A stretch of 64,000 nt of DNA, taken from CAZHWR01 sp964536085 (GTDB lineage: Bacteria > Bacillota > Clostridia > Oscillospirales > Ruminococcaceae). Shown one piece after another: positions 33,391 to 42,895 of this stretch. The translations under genes and the position numbers were made by a program. The DNA lies in NCBI GenBank assembly GCA_964536085.1, contig CAZHWR010000001.1, positions 62,001 through 126,000 on the forward strand, read 5' to 3'. How positions within the stretch are numbered: position 1 is the stretch's first letter; each line of letters opens with the position of its first letter. The notes beneath the pieces are model-generated. The model saw nothing but the letters and a program-made list of their open reading frames with translations, was not told the DNA's origin and ran no database searches.

Positions 33391-34746
33391 ATGAACGACT
33401 TGGGAAAAGATAAAATAGGCAGACTGCTTTTGAAAATGGCGCTTCCTGCGATAACGGCGCAGGTTATCAACGCGCTTTATAACGTTGTCGACAGGATGTA
33501 TATCGGGCATATTGAGGGCATCGGTACCGACGCCCTTACAGGGATAGGTATAACGTTTCCTATAATAACGCTTATCATGGCGTTTTCTTCGCTTATATGC
33601 TCGGGAGGCGCTCCGCGCGCGGCGATATATATGGGTGCGAAAGACAACGACAAGGCTGAAAACGTGCTCGGAAACTGTATGGCGGTGCTTGTTTGTATTT
33701 CAGTTATTCTCACCACAGCTATTCTGATTTTTAAAGAGCCGATATTGTATGCGTTCGGCGCGAGCGATGAAACCATTAAATACAGCGTTGAATACATATC
33801 GATTTACGCGCTCGGAACTATATTCGTGCAGATATCTATAGGACTCAATGCCTTTATCAACGCGCAGGGCAATTCGCTGACAGGAATGCTCACAATACTG
33901 ATAGGGGCGGTTTTAAACATCGCGCTTGACCCGCTGTTTATTTTTGTGTTTGGAATGGGCGTTCGCGGAGTGGCGATTGCAACGGTTATTTCTCAGGCTG
34001 TTTCGGCGTGCTGGGTGCTGCGTTTTTTGTTTGGCAGAAAGTCAAAGCTGCGGGTAAAAAAACGAGATTTGATATTGAATCCGAAGATAATAAAGCAGAT
34101 TGTTTCTCTCGGAATCGCTCCGTTTATAATGCAGACCACGGGCAGCCTGGTTAACGTTTGCTTTAATACGTCCTTGCAGAGGTACGGCGGAGATATCGCT
34201 GTCGGCGCAATGACTATCATCGCAAGCATTATGCAGTTTATAAATCTGCCCGTATCGGGAGTTGCACAAGGCGCGCAGACGATAATCAGTTATAATTTCG
34301 GAGCCGGTAAGATAAACAGGGTCAAAAAGACCTTCCGGCTGTTGCTGATATCTATACTATCGTTTTCCGCGGTGTTTTGGCTGATTATGATGCTGATACC
34401 GCAAGCGCCGATAAGTATTTTCACCTCAAACAAACAGCTTATCGAATATACTGCGTGGGCGCTCAGAGTGTATATGGCGGCGGCGCTTGTCATGGAAATT
34501 CAGACCGCCTGCCAGCAGACGTTTATAGGTCTTGGTCAGGCAAAGATAACGATGTGCCTTGCGATACTCAGAAAGCTTATATTGCTTGTCCCACTGATAT
34601 TCATACTGCCTAACTTTTTTGCGGATAAAGCGTTTGCGGTCTTTTTGGCGGAGCCCGTGGCGGATGTTATCGCCGTTTCGACTACGGCAACGGTTTTTGC
34701 GCTCAACATAAACAAGATACTTAACAGCCGAGTGCCGCAGGATTAA
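33391..34746 (+). CDS. MATE-family efflux transporter
   Basis: 451 residues, twelve predicted membrane helices in two homologous halves. Start MNDLGKDKIGRLLLKMALPAITAQVINALYNVVDRMYIGHI is the family's N-terminal signature; SLGIAPFIMQTTGSLVNVCFN opens the second half and AQGAQTIISYNFGAG follows. These are cation-coupled exporters of drugs or metabolites at the cytoplasmic membrane. SD AGGGGGATG. It lies 130 bases after the AraC gene and is ended by a clear terminator. Substrate unknown. Confidence 0.92.
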   Translation: MNDLGKDKIGRLLLKMALPAITAQVINALYNVVDRMYIGHIEGIGTDALTGIGITFPIITLIMAFSSLICSGGAPRAAIYMGAKDNDKAENVLGNCMAVLVCISVILTTAILIFKEPILYAFGASDETIKYSVEYISIYALGTIFVQISIGLNAFINAQGNSLTGMLTILIGAVLNIALDPLFIFVFGMGVRGVAIATVISQAVSACWVLRFLFGRKSKLRVKKRDLILNPKIIKQIVSLGIAPFIMQTTGSLVNVCFNTSLQRYGGDIAVGAMTIIASIMQFINLPVSGVAQGAQTIISYNFGAGKINRVKKTFRLLLISILSFSAVFWLIMMLIPQAPISIFTSNKQLIEYTAWALRVYMAAALVMEIQTACQQTFIGLGQAKITMCLAILRKLILLVPLIFILPNFFADKAFAVFLAEPVADVIAVSTTATVFALNINKILNSRVPQD

Positions 34747-34820
34747 TTAAGTACAGAAGACCGCTTTCGGGTTATTCTTGAAGGCGTCGCTGAACAAAAA
34801 AATATTATTATAATATACAA

Positions 34821-34855
34821 AAAAGCCGTTTTGGTTTATAACCAAAACGGCTTTT
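34821..34855. terminator. Bidirectional terminator between the MATE gene and guaB
   Basis: AAAAGCCGTTTTGGTT and its complement flank TAT; A- and T-runs on the two sides allow use by both convergent genes. Confidence 0.9.
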
Positions 34856-34878
34856 TCAGTAAGTACTACGGTTTTATT

Positions 34879-36375
34879 TTATGCCTTTTGTTCTTTTAAT
34901 ACAACGTCGTGCGAGCCGCCCTCAACGATACTTGTGGAGGAAACCAGCGTGATTTTGGCGTTTTTCTGCAAATCGGGAATATTCAAAACGCCGCAGTTGC
35001 ACATAGTTGAACGAACCTTGTTGAGCGACAGGGTAACATTATCCTTTAAGCTTCCGGCGTAGGGTACATATGAATCGACGCCCTCTTCAAAGCTCAGCTT
35101 TGCAGCGCCGCCCATGTCATATCTCTGCCAGTTTCTTGCCCTGGCGGATCCTTCGCCCCAGTATTCCTTCATATAATTTCCGCCGATATTGACCTTGTTT
35201 GTGGGACTTTCGTCAAACCGTGCGAAGTATCTTCCGAGCATGATAAAGTCTGCTCCCATGGCGAGCGCAAGCGTCAGGTGATAGTCGTGAACGATTCCGC
35301 CGTCCGAGCAGATGGGAACATAAATACCTGTTTGTTCAAAATATTCGTCGCGCGCTCTGGCAACTTCTATAAGCGCTGTTGCCTGACCGCGGCCGATACC
35401 TTTTTGTTCGCGGGTGATGCAGATAGAGCCGCCGCCGATGCCGACTTTTATAAAATCCGCTCCGGCTTTTGCAAGATACATAAATCCGTCGCGGTCTACA
35501 ACATTGCCCGCGCCGACTTTTACGGTATCGCCGTATTTTTCACGGATAAAGTCAATAGTAAGCTTTTGCCATTCGGTAAAGCCCTCTGATGAATCGATGC
35601 AAAGCGCGTCCGCGCCCGCGTTCACTAAAGCGGGGACTCGTTCGGCATAATCGCGGGTGTTGATTCCCGCGCCGACACAGTAGCATTTTTTGTTGTCCAA
35701 AAGCTCGTTTGTGTTTTCCTTGTGCGAGGAATAGTCTTTTCTGAAAACCATGTATTTCAAACGGCGCTCGGAGTCGATAAGAGGCAGCATATTGAGCTTG
35801 TGCTCCCAGATAATGTCGTTTGCCTCTTTGAGCGAAGTTGATTCATCCGCGCAGATGACGTCTTCAAATTTTGTCATAAATTCGGACACCTTTGTGCTTG
35901 TTTCCATGCGACTTATGCGGTAGTCGCGGCTGGTAACAACGCCTAGCAGCTTTCCGTTTGCGGTGCCGTCGTCGGTCACAGCCATGGTGGAATGACCCGT
36001 TTTATCCTTAAGCGTCAAAACATCCGTGAGCGTGCTGTCGGGAGTGATGTTTGAATCGCTGATAACAAAGCCCGCCTTGTAGCTTTTAACACGCGCCACC
36101 ATTGCGGCTTCGTCCTCTATAGACTGCGAACCGTAGATAAAAGACATACCGCCTTCTTTTGCCAGAGCTATCGCCATTTTGTCGTCCGATACCGACTGCA
36201 TTATAGCCGATACAAGCGGTATGTTAAGCGAAAGCCCGGACTGTTCGCCCTTTTTATATTTTACAAGCGGCGTTTTCAGACTGACGTTTGCCGGAATACA
36301 TTCGGATGAGGAATAACCGGGAACAAGCAGATATTCGCCGAAGGTACGTGAGGGTTCTTCGTAAAAATGAGCCAT
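34879..36375 (-). CDS. guaB: IMP dehydrogenase, Tritrichomonas-like clade
   Basis: Oxidises IMP to XMP, the committed step of GMP synthesis. 498 residues: (beta/alpha)8 barrel with a CBS pair inserted (about 100-225). The catalytic loop reads [19 protein letters not shown] (Cys about 320), unlike the common bacterial GIGPGSICTTR. The mobile flap has the catalytic pair in [11 protein letters not shown]. The whole C-terminal half ([51 protein letters not shown]) matches my memory of the Tritrichomonas foetus enzyme, which is thought to be of bacterial origin. ATG at 36373-36375 with GAAAGGAAG upstream. Single gene. Confidence 0.95.
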   Translation of the reverse strand: MAHFYEEPSRTFGEYLLVPGYSSSECIPANVSLKTPLVKYKKGEQSGLSLNIPLVSAIMQSVSDDKMAIALAKEGGMSFIYGSQSIEDEAAMVARVKSYKAGFVISDSNITPDSTLTDVLTLKDKTGHSTMAVTDDGTANGKLLGVVTSRDYRISRMETSTKVSEFMTKFEDVICADESTSLKEANDIIWEHKLNMLPLIDSERRLKYMVFRKDYSSHKENTNELLDNKKCYCVGAGINTRDYAERVPALVNAGADALCIDSSEGFTEWQKLTIDFIREKYGDTVKVGAGNVVDRDGFMYLAKAGADFIKVGIGGGSICITREQKGIGRGQATALIEVARARDEYFEQTGIYVPICSDGGIVHDYHLTLALAMGADFIMLGRYFARFDESPTNKVNIGGNYMKEYWGEGSARARNWQRYDMGGAAKLSFEEGVDSYVPYAGSLKDNVTLSLNKVRSTMCNCGVLNIPDLQKNAKITLVSSTSIVEGGSHDVVLKEQKA

Positions 36376-36492
36376 GTTATACTTCCTTTCTTATATAAAT
36401 AATTTATCTGTCATTAACTATAAATTTTATCATAGGAACTATTTTCTGTCAATTAAAAGAGAAGGGTGAAAAATTCTGTTTTAATGTGTGAA

Positions 36493-36521
36493 TTGACAAC
36501 AGCGGTTTTGCGGTGTTATCA
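36493..36521 (+). promoter_or_regulatory. Promoter of the RR-HK operon
   Basis: TTGACA (36493-36498), 17 bases, TTATCA (36516-36521). Confidence 0.65.
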
Positions 36522-36522
36522 T

Positions 36523-36556
36523 TAGCCTGACGGCGTGAATTCGCGCCGTCAGGCTA
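36523..36556 (+). promoter_or_regulatory. 13-bp palindrome at the transcription start
   Basis: TAGCCTGACGGCG is exactly inverted across eight bases and begins right at the -10 element, ending just before AAAGGAGG. It could be an operator or an mRNA leader hairpin. Confidence 0.5.
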
Positions 36557-36575
36557 TGCAAAAGGAGGATATCCT

Positions 36576-37247
36576 ATGAGAATACTGTTGGTTGAGGATG
36601 ACAGGGAAATTGTAAATAATCTTTCCGAATATCTGCGCGCAGAGGGGTATGATGTGATATCCGCTTCAGGGCAGAACGAAGCAATTAAAGCTGTTCAGGG
36701 CATAAGCTGTGATTTGGTGCTTTTGGATATTTCGCTCGCGGATGGAAACGGCTTTGCGGTCTGCTCGGCCATTAAAGAACTGAACGAAAATCTGCCTGTG
36801 ATATTTCTGACCGCCTCGGGCGACGAATACAGCGTGGTAACAGGGCTTGACATGGGCGCTGACGATTATATAAGCAAGCCGTTTCGTCCGCGCGAGCTGG
36901 CGTCGCGCATAAAAAGCGTTTTGCGGCGTTCGGCGGGCGCGCAGTCTGTAGTGACGCTCGGCAACGTTTCGGTGGATATAGTAAAAGGTACGGTGTATAA
37001 AAAGGCGAATGAAATTTTCCTTTCTGCGCTTGAATATAAGCTTTTGCTTACGTTTATCAACAACAAAGGAAAAGTGATGTCGCGCAATACTCTGCTTCGG
37101 GAAATATGGGATATCGCCGGAGAATTTGTAAATGACAACACGCTCACGGTATATATCAAAAGACTCAGAGAGAAAATTGAGGACGATCCGTCCGAGCCTA
37201 AAATCATTAAAACTGTACGCGGTATCGGTTACAGGCTCGGCGATTAA
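36576..37247 (+). CDS. OmpR-family response regulator of a Bce-like module
   Basis: 223 residues. Receiver with EDDRE, phospho-acceptor Asp in DLVLLDISLADG (about 51), Thr in VIFLTASG and Lys in DDYISKPFRPREL; winged-helix output with FLSALEYKLLLTFINNKG, NDNTLTVYIKRLREKIEDDP and IIKTVRGIGYRLGD. SD AAAGGAGG. The kinase follows at 43 bases, then an ABC ATPase and permease; this order is that of peptide-antibiotic sensing and detoxification modules (BceRS-BceAB). The regulator would act on the promoter upstream of 38519, where a TnACA-N4-TGTTA box is seen. Confidence 0.93.
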   Translation: MRILLVEDDREIVNNLSEYLRAEGYDVISASGQNEAIKAVQGISCDLVLLDISLADGNGFAVCSAIKELNENLPVIFLTASGDEYSVVTGLDMGADDYISKPFRPRELASRIKSVLRRSAGAQSVVTLGNVSVDIVKGTVYKKANEIFLSALEYKLLLTFINNKGKVMSRNTLLREIWDIAGEFVNDNTLTVYIKRLREKIEDDPSEPKIIKTVRGIGYRLGD

Positions 37248-37289
37248 AAGCGTTTTAAGTCTGTCGGTAATTTTGCAGAAAGGCATTGG

Positions 37290-38312
37290 GTGAATCCGAA
37301 TATGAGAATTGTGAATCCGCACACGCGAAAGATTATCACGGCTGCCTTTATATTAAGCTGTTTATTTTCAGCGGCGGCGTATTTTGCATATGGAAGGATC
37401 GCGTGTGTTGCCGCCGCGGTATTCTGCGCAGTTGTCAATATTTTGTATATCGCGGATTCGGCGGTCAGGTACAAAACGATAAGCAGATATAACGATATGC
37501 TGGGGCGTGTTTTGTACTCCGATGAAAAAATAAAATTCGAGGACTATTCCGAAGGCGAGCTTTCGATACTGAACAACGAGATACAAAAGCTTATCAGGCA
37601 GCTTCGTGACGACGCGCGGCTTTTGAAAAATCAAAAAGAATTTCTGGCGGATTCAATAGCGGATATTTCTCATCAGATAAAAACTCCGCTTACGTCGGTC
37701 GGTATTATTGTAGATATGCTGGGTGCCGAGAATATTTCGGATAAAAGGCGGTTTGAGTTAACAGCTCAGCTTCAGTCGCTGCTTAACCGTATAGTATGGC
37801 AGATAGAGTCGCTTTTAAAAGCTTCGAAGCTCGACGCTGACATGATACAGATGCAAAGCGAGAATTTTGGCGCACGGGGACTTATTGATAAATCACTTGA
37901 GCCGATTCGGGTTTTGCTGGAGCTGCGCGGGATAACCGTCAAAGTCCGCGTTGATCCGGATTCTTGCATAAAAGGCGATATCGACTGGTGCTCGGAGGCG
38001 GTGGAAAATATCGTAAAAAACTGTATTGAGCACTGCGAAAACGGCGGGAAAATCGATATATTCTGTAGTGAAAATCCGCTGTATACCCGCGTTCATATTC
38101 AGGATGACGGCAAGGGAATAGATGCTGAGGATCTGCCTCATATTTTTGAACGGTTTTATCAGGGCAAGAATCCGTCGGCAAACAGCTACGGGATAGGTCT
38201 TGCGCTTGCAAAAATGATTATAGTTCGGCAAAACGGAACGGTGAGGGCATATAACCGGCATGACAAAAGCGGCGCGGCTTTTGACGTAAGGTTTTACAAA
38301 GGAGCGGTTTGA
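37290..38312 (+). CDS. Sensor histidine kinase, intramembrane-sensing (BceS-like) type
   Basis: 340 residues from GTG 37290 (AAAGG about ten bases upstream; ATG 37302 is an alternative). Two close membrane helices (about 15-60) with almost no extracellular loop, then a coiled-coil linker, the phospho-acceptor in ADISHQIKTPLTSVGI (about 128) and HATPase_c (N-box VKNCIEH, DDGKGIDAEDLPHIFERFYQGK, SYGIGLALAKMII). The lack of a sensor domain fits kinases that take their signal from a partner ABC transporter, here the pair encoded downstream. Confidence 0.9.
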   Translation: MNPNMRIVNPHTRKIITAAFILSCLFSAAAYFAYGRIACVAAAVFCAVVNILYIADSAVRYKTISRYNDMLGRVLYSDEKIKFEDYSEGELSILNNEIQKLIRQLRDDARLLKNQKEFLADSIADISHQIKTPLTSVGIIVDMLGAENISDKRRFELTAQLQSLLNRIVWQIESLLKASKLDADMIQMQSENFGARGLIDKSLEPIRVLLELRGITVKVRVDPDSCIKGDIDWCSEAVENIVKNCIEHCENGGKIDIFCSENPLYTRVHIQDDGKGIDAEDLPHIFERFYQGKNPSANSYGIGLALAKMIIVRQNGTVRAYNRHDKSGAAFDVRFYKGAV

Positions 38313-38370
38313 CAAAACTGCTCTTATTTTTATGTTATGTGCGCATGCCGGGTGAAAAAGCCGGGAAAAG

Positions 38371-38384
38371 TGACAATTTTGTTA
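38371..38384 (+). promoter_or_regulatory. Candidate BceR-type operator of the ABC genes
   Basis: TGACA-ATTT-TGTTA fits the known BceR-type site TnACA-N4-TGTAA with one mismatch. It lies upstream of a promoter with a good -10 (TATTAT, 38418-38423) but no -35, as expected for activation. GTCAC repeats (38392, 38403) overlap the -35 position. Confidence 0.5.
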
Positions 38385-38518
38385 TTATTAAGTCACGCGT
38401 ATGTCACCGTGGAGTGCTATTATAGACACAAAGATCAGTAAGGGCGGTTGCTGCTTTTTTACAGAAATCCGCCCCGAAAATCAATCTTGGGATTCTTAGG
38501 AGAGGAACGGAGTATTCT

Positions 38519-39202
38519 ATGGAAATTTTAAAGGTGGAAAATCTGTGTAAGACTTACTCAAGCGGCGCAAACAGCGTAAAGGCGTTAGACAACGTTTCGT
38601 TTTCGCTGGAAAAAGGGGAGTTTGCCGCGATAGTCGGGCCGTCCGGCTCGGGCAAATCTACGCTTTTGCACATCTTGGGCGGAGTGGACAGACCTACGTC
38701 CGGTAAGGTGTATGTAGACGGTTCGGACGTTTTTTCGCGCAATGAGGAGCAGCTGGCGGTTTTCAGAAGAAGGCAGGTCGGACTCATTTATCAGTTTTAC
38801 AATTTGATTCCTGTTTTAAACGTTAGGGAAAACATCACCCTGCCGCTTCTGATGGATTCAAGAAAGGTGGATCAAAACAGGTTTAACGAAATTCTGCAAA
38901 CGCTTAATTTGGTCGACAGGCAGAATCATCTTCCGAATCAGCTTTCGGGAGGTCAGCAGCAAAGGGTATCGATAGGGCGCGCGATTATAAATTCGCCCGC
39001 GGTGGTGCTTGCGGACGAGCCTACGGGAAATCTTGATTCCCGAAACAGCCATGAAATAATGGAGCTTTTGAAATATCAAAACAGAACGTACGATCAAACG
39101 CTCATTGTTATAACACATGATGAAAACATAGCGCTTCAGGCCGACAGAATCATAGCTGTTGAGGACGGCAGAATAACGCGCAACGAGGTGACTACGCGAT
39201 GA
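38519..39202 (+). CDS. ABC transporter ATPase of a Bce/MacB-like module
   Basis: 227 residues. Walker A GPSGSGKSTLLHILGG (about 38-53), Q-loop LIYQFYNLIPVLNVREN, signature LSGGQQQRVSIGRAI, Walker B VVLADEPTGNLD, H-loop VITHDENIA. The EPTGNLDS and QFYNLIP patterns are those of the LolD/MacB/BceA family, which power mechanotransmission rather than classical import. It overlaps the permease gene by ATGA. An activatable promoter precedes it, so the ABC pair is inducible apart from RR-HK. Confidence 0.95.
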   Translation: MEILKVENLCKTYSSGANSVKALDNVSFSLEKGEFAAIVGPSGSGKSTLLHILGGVDRPTSGKVYVDGSDVFSRNEEQLAVFRRRQVGLIYQFYNLIPVLNVRENITLPLLMDSRKVDQNRFNEILQTLNLVDRQNHLPNQLSGGQQQRVSIGRAIINSPAVVLADEPTGNLDSRNSHEIMELLKYQNRTYDQTLIVITHDENIALQADRIIAVEDGRITRNEVTTR

Positions 39203-41739
39203 GTGTGTTTCAAAGAGTTACCGTCAGTACGCTGAAAAAGAATAAAATACGCACGATTGTTACAATCATCGGCGTTATTCTTTCCGCCGCCATGATAATG
39301 GCTATCACAACGTTTACTTCAAGCATACAGAATTTCATGGTTGACATAATTCAAAGCGAAGAGGGTGAGTGGCACGTTCAAGGCTACGACACTACCTTGC
39401 AAAAATTAAACGAGCTTAAAGACAATGATGATATTCAAAGTTTTGCCGCGGCGGAAAATGTAGGTTATGCAAAGGTCACCGATTCGTATGGAACATGGCT
39501 GGTTAATATTTTGGGCTTTTCGGAGGATACTTATGAACTTGCGCCGATTACCGTAGTGAGCGGAAGGCTTCCTCAAACAGGCGATGAAATAGTGCTTGAA
39601 ACGTCGTTTGCCGACGGACGGTATGAGGTCGGAGACAAGGTGACGCTTTCGGTTGGAGACAGATATCTTAACGGGAAAAAGCTGTATCAGTGCGACGAGC
39701 TCACGGTTAATTATGACGATGAGAGCATAGAAATATCGGAATGGGTGGAAAAACTAAAGGTCAAGGATGAAAAAAGCTACACGGTCGTGGGAATCATCGG
39801 GAGACCCGGATTTGAAAGCTACGGCGCACCGGGCTACAGCGCGATAACCGCCGCTTCGGGGACGACCGAAGATTACAGAACGTTTGTAAAGCTTGAAAAT
39901 CCGAAAAACGTATATGATTTTACCGAAGACGCTTTTGACGGTATGCGAACCAGAATCCACAGTGAACTGTTAAGATATATGGGAATATCTGATGACTACG
40001 AGTTCAACGCATCGCTTTATGCAATGGGCGGAATGCTTATTCTTATCGTTGTTTTGGGTTCGATCTCGCTTATATATAATGCGTTTTCAACATCGGTTTC
40101 CGAAAGAACCAAGCAGTTCGGGCTTTTGTCGTCTGTAGGAGCGACACGCAAGCAGATAAGGAAAATGGTGATTTTTGAGGGGCTGATAATATGCGCCGTC
40201 GGCATACCTATAGGCGTTTTATGCGGAATCGCGGGTGCGGGAATCGTCCTCAAAGTTCTTGGACCGAGCTTCAGCGCCATTATAAACACCTCGACGCCGA
40301 TTGAGGTGACGATGCATGTTTCCTTAGCAGCCGTCGTAACTGCCGTTATAATCTCGCTTGTTACGGTTATGGTATCGGCGTTCCTGCCGGCTTTGCGTGC
40401 GTCAAGGGTGACGCCGATCGAGGCAATCCGCCAAACAAACGATATTAAAGTTAGAAAATGCAGTAAGAAGCTTAAAGTCTCCTGGATAGTGAGAAAGCTG
40501 TTTGGGATAGAAGGAATAGTGGCTTCAAAGAATTTCAAAAACAACAAGCGCAAATACCGCAGTACGGTTATTTCGCTCACCTTCAGCATAGTTTTGTTTG
40601 TTGCCGCTTCGTGTTTTACCGAATATCTTAACAAAATGAGCGATATAGCTATTTCCGATTACGGGTATGATATAATGTGGATGTCAAACTCATCCGACGA
40701 GAGCGATAATATGCAGATGTATGAAAAGCTCAAGAGCGCTCAAGAGGTAACTGACTCGGGCTATATTGCCTATATCGGAATTGAAGTTGACGTTGATGCC
40801 GCAAGAGTAAACGATCCGGACGCAGACTCGATGTCCGGCAACGGTAAGTATTATTCTATTGCCGGCTATATCAACTTTATCGACGATGATAGCTTCAGAG
40901 AATTTGCAGAAAGCGAGGGACTTAACCCCGACGATTATTTTGATTCCAAAAAGCTGAACGCAATATGCTATGATCAAAGGAATTATCAGACTGAGGACGG
41001 GAAATATGCAACAGAGCTAACCTTTAATAACCGTGATAAGGCGCTGGAGGTAAAAACCGGTTCGGGCTTTGGAAACATAACGATTGATTATTTCAGCGGC
41101 TCAACGCCCAAATACAGCGTGTATTACGGAAGCGGATTTGATATTATAATGCCGTACGGCAGTCTTTCAAAGTTTGACGTAAAGGGAATGTGTGAAACAT
41201 GTATGCTGTTTAATTCCCCCGATTATCAAAAAACAAGCGAGGAAATGAACAAAATCCTTGAAGATAATGGATTGTACGGAGATAGCGTATACTCAGTCGC
41301 TCAGCAGGAGGCGATGAACAGGGCGCTTATAAAAATAATAAACGTGTTTTCATTCGGATTTATAGCATTGATATCGCTTATTTCAGTAGTTAATGTGTTC
41401 AACACCATTTCCACAAATATTCATCTTCGCAGGCGTGAATTTGCAATGCTGCGGTCGATAGGCATGACGGACGGCGGCTTTAATAAAATAATGATTATCG
41501 AGTGTATATTCTACGGTATAAAATCAGTCGTCTACGGCGTTACTCTTTCTACGCTTGCGGCATATCTGATATTCAAGATGACCGAGCCGGGCTTTGAGCT
41601 TTCATTCACTTTCCCGTGGAAGAGCATGCTGGTCGCCGTAGGAAGCGTATTTTTAGTGGTTATTATAACGATGATTTACGCCATGAGAAAGGTCAAAAAG
41701 CAAAATACAATAGAAGCTATAAAAGACGACAATATTTAA
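39199..41739 (+). CDS. FtsX-domain ABC permease, 846 residues
   Basis: TM1 (about 18-40, IVTIIGVILSAAMIMAITTF), a large extracellular MacB-type periplasmic-core-like domain (45-270), three helices of the first FtsX domain (275-405, GSISLIYNAFSTSVSERTKQFGLLSSVGATRKQIRKMVIFEG), a fourth pass near 460-480, a second extracellular domain (490-700), and a second FtsX domain (710-840, VNVFNTISTNIHLRRREFAMLRSIGMTDGGF). Eight helices and two outer domains differ from ten-helix BceB, so this is a Bce-like rather than true Bce permease. Likely protects against, or exports, a peptide antibiotic or lipid-linked target. Confidence 0.92.
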   Translation: MSVFQRVTVSTLKKNKIRTIVTIIGVILSAAMIMAITTFTSSIQNFMVDIIQSEEGEWHVQGYDTTLQKLNELKDNDDIQSFAAAENVGYAKVTDSYGTWLVNILGFSEDTYELAPITVVSGRLPQTGDEIVLETSFADGRYEVGDKVTLSVGDRYLNGKKLYQCDELTVNYDDESIEISEWVEKLKVKDEKSYTVVGIIGRPGFESYGAPGYSAITAASGTTEDYRTFVKLENPKNVYDFTEDAFDGMRTRIHSELLRYMGISDDYEFNASLYAMGGMLILIVVLGSISLIYNAFSTSVSERTKQFGLLSSVGATRKQIRKMVIFEGLIICAVGIPIGVLCGIAGAGIVLKVLGPSFSAIINTSTPIEVTMHVSLAAVVTAVIISLVTVMVSAFLPALRASRVTPIEAIRQTNDIKVRKCSKKLKVSWIVRKLFGIEGIVASKNFKNNKRKYRSTVISLTFSIVLFVAASCFTEYLNKMSDIAISDYGYDIMWMSNSSDESDNMQMYEKLKSAQEVTDSGYIAYIGIEVDVDAARVNDPDADSMSGNGKYYSIAGYINFIDDDSFREFAESEGLNPDDYFDSKKLNAICYDQRNYQTEDGKYATELTFNNRDKALEVKTGSGFGNITIDYFSGSTPKYSVYYGSGFDIIMPYGSLSKFDVKGMCETCMLFNSPDYQKTSEEMNKILEDNGLYGDSVYSVAQQEAMNRALIKIINVFSFGFIALISLISVVNVFNTISTNIHLRRREFAMLRSIGMTDGGFNKIMIIECIFYGIKSVVYGVTLSTLAAYLIFKMTEPGFELSFTFPWKSMLVAVGSVFLVVIITMIYAMRKVKKQNTIEAIKDDNI

Positions 41740-41772
41740 CGCAAAGACAGATTCAACAGGAGTTAGAATACA

Positions 41773-41807
41773 AAACGACCCCGTGCAAAAACTGCGCGGG
41801 GTCGTTT
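41773..41807 (+). terminator. Terminator of the ABC module
   Basis: AAACGACCCCGTGC and GCGCGGGGTCGTTT stem, 33 bases behind the permease stop. Confidence 0.85.
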
Positions 41808-41843
41808 ATCAAGCGTATAACTAATTAACTGCGCCGAAATGGA

Positions 41844-42821
41844 CTATTCGTTGTCGGAAATGTATTTGTAGAAATTACAGTAGTCAGTTCTGCCGTCGGC
41901 GGTGAACTTCATCGCCTCGCGGGGATGCTGGTTGAGCTGACCGGTTATCATATACTGGATGTCAAATCCCCATTTAACGCCTTCGGCTTTAAGCGCAAGC
42001 ATATATTTTTCAATAAAGGTCAAAAGGGCATACAGGCTGTATTTGGGGTTTCTCAAAAATCCGAGCAGAAGCTCCATAGCGCAGTTGCCCGCGCCCCTGC
42101 CCATGCCGCTTGCAGTTGCGTCGAGGAAGCTTACTCCGTAGGACATGGTTTCGATGGTGTTTGCAAAAGCGAGGTTTTGGTTGTTGTGGGCGTGGAAGCC
42201 TATCTGCTTGTTGTATTTCTCGCCGTATTCAACGTATTTTTTCGCAAGCTCGCCCGCGGATTCGGGATAGAAATAGCCGAACGAGTCAACAAGGTAAATA
42301 ACGTTGACATTCGTGTTTCCGAGCATTTCGAGCGCGGATTCAATCTGCGCGTCGTTCGCTTGGCTTATCGCCATGATGTTGCAGGTCGTTTCATATCCCA
42401 GCTCATGGAAATATTCTACCATTTCGATAGCCGCGGGGATCTGATGGATATAACAGGCAACGCGCACCATATCGATAACGCTTTCAGAGCGCGGCAGAAA
42501 ATCCTCTTTGAAATCGCAGCGTCCAACGTCCGCCATTACCGAGATTTTCATCGGGCTGTCGTTTTCGCCCACGATGCTGCGGATAGCGTCCTCGTCGCAG
42601 AATTTCCATTTGCCGAAGTCTTTAACATCGAACAGTTTTTTGGACGCTTTATATCCGAATTCCATATAGTCTACGCCGCACTGGATGTTTGTTTTGTAAA
42701 GCTCGCGTACAAATTCGTCGGTAAATTCAAAATTGTTGCAAAGCCCTCCGTCGCGGATGGTCGCGTCCAATACCTTAACGTCCTTGCGGACGGTCATTAA
42801 ATCGCCTTTTCTGGGTGCCAT
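41844..42821 (-). CDS. DRE-TIM metallolyase-type aldolase domain protein
   Basis: 325 residues from ATG 42819-42821 with AAAGGAG upstream (the longer frame to 42938 covers the promoter). Signature VLDATIRDGGLCNNFEF is the DxTxRDG entry of HMG-CoA lyase/isopropylmalate synthase/4-hydroxy-2-oxovalerate aldolase barrels; metal His pair in IGFHAHNNQNLAFANT; GMGRGAGNCAMELLLGFL near the active site. Carbon-carbon bond cleavage or formation with a divalent metal is expected; the substrate is not deducible. No pathway neighbours. It has its own promoter. Confidence 0.8.
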   Translation of the reverse strand: MAPRKGDLMTVRKDVKVLDATIRDGGLCNNFEFTDEFVRELYKTNIQCGVDYMEFGYKASKKLFDVKDFGKWKFCDEDAIRSIVGENDSPMKISVMADVGRCDFKEDFLPRSESVIDMVRVACYIHQIPAAIEMVEYFHELGYETTCNIMAISQANDAQIESALEMLGNTNVNVIYLVDSFGYFYPESAGELAKKYVEYGEKYNKQIGFHAHNNQNLAFANTIETMSYGVSFLDATASGMGRGAGNCAMELLLGFLRNPKYSLYALLTFIEKYMLALKAEGVKWGFDIQYMITGQLNQHPREAMKFTADGRTDYCNFYKYISDNE

Positions 42822-42866
42822 TTTATTTCTCCTTTGCTTTAGTGCTTTTATGTTTTTATGTGTTAA

Positions 42867-42895
42867 AGTATACAGCATTATATAGCGGTTGTCAA
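42867..42895 (-). promoter_or_regulatory. Promoter of the aldolase-type gene
   Basis: Minus strand TTGACA (42890-42895), 17 bases, TATACT (42867-42872). Confidence 0.8.

Noticed and set aside
36376..36575. Purine or guanidine riboswitch between guaB and the response regulator
   Set aside because: The guaB leader is short and AT-rich and shows no conserved riboswitch core; the visible palindrome belongs to the regulator's promoter.
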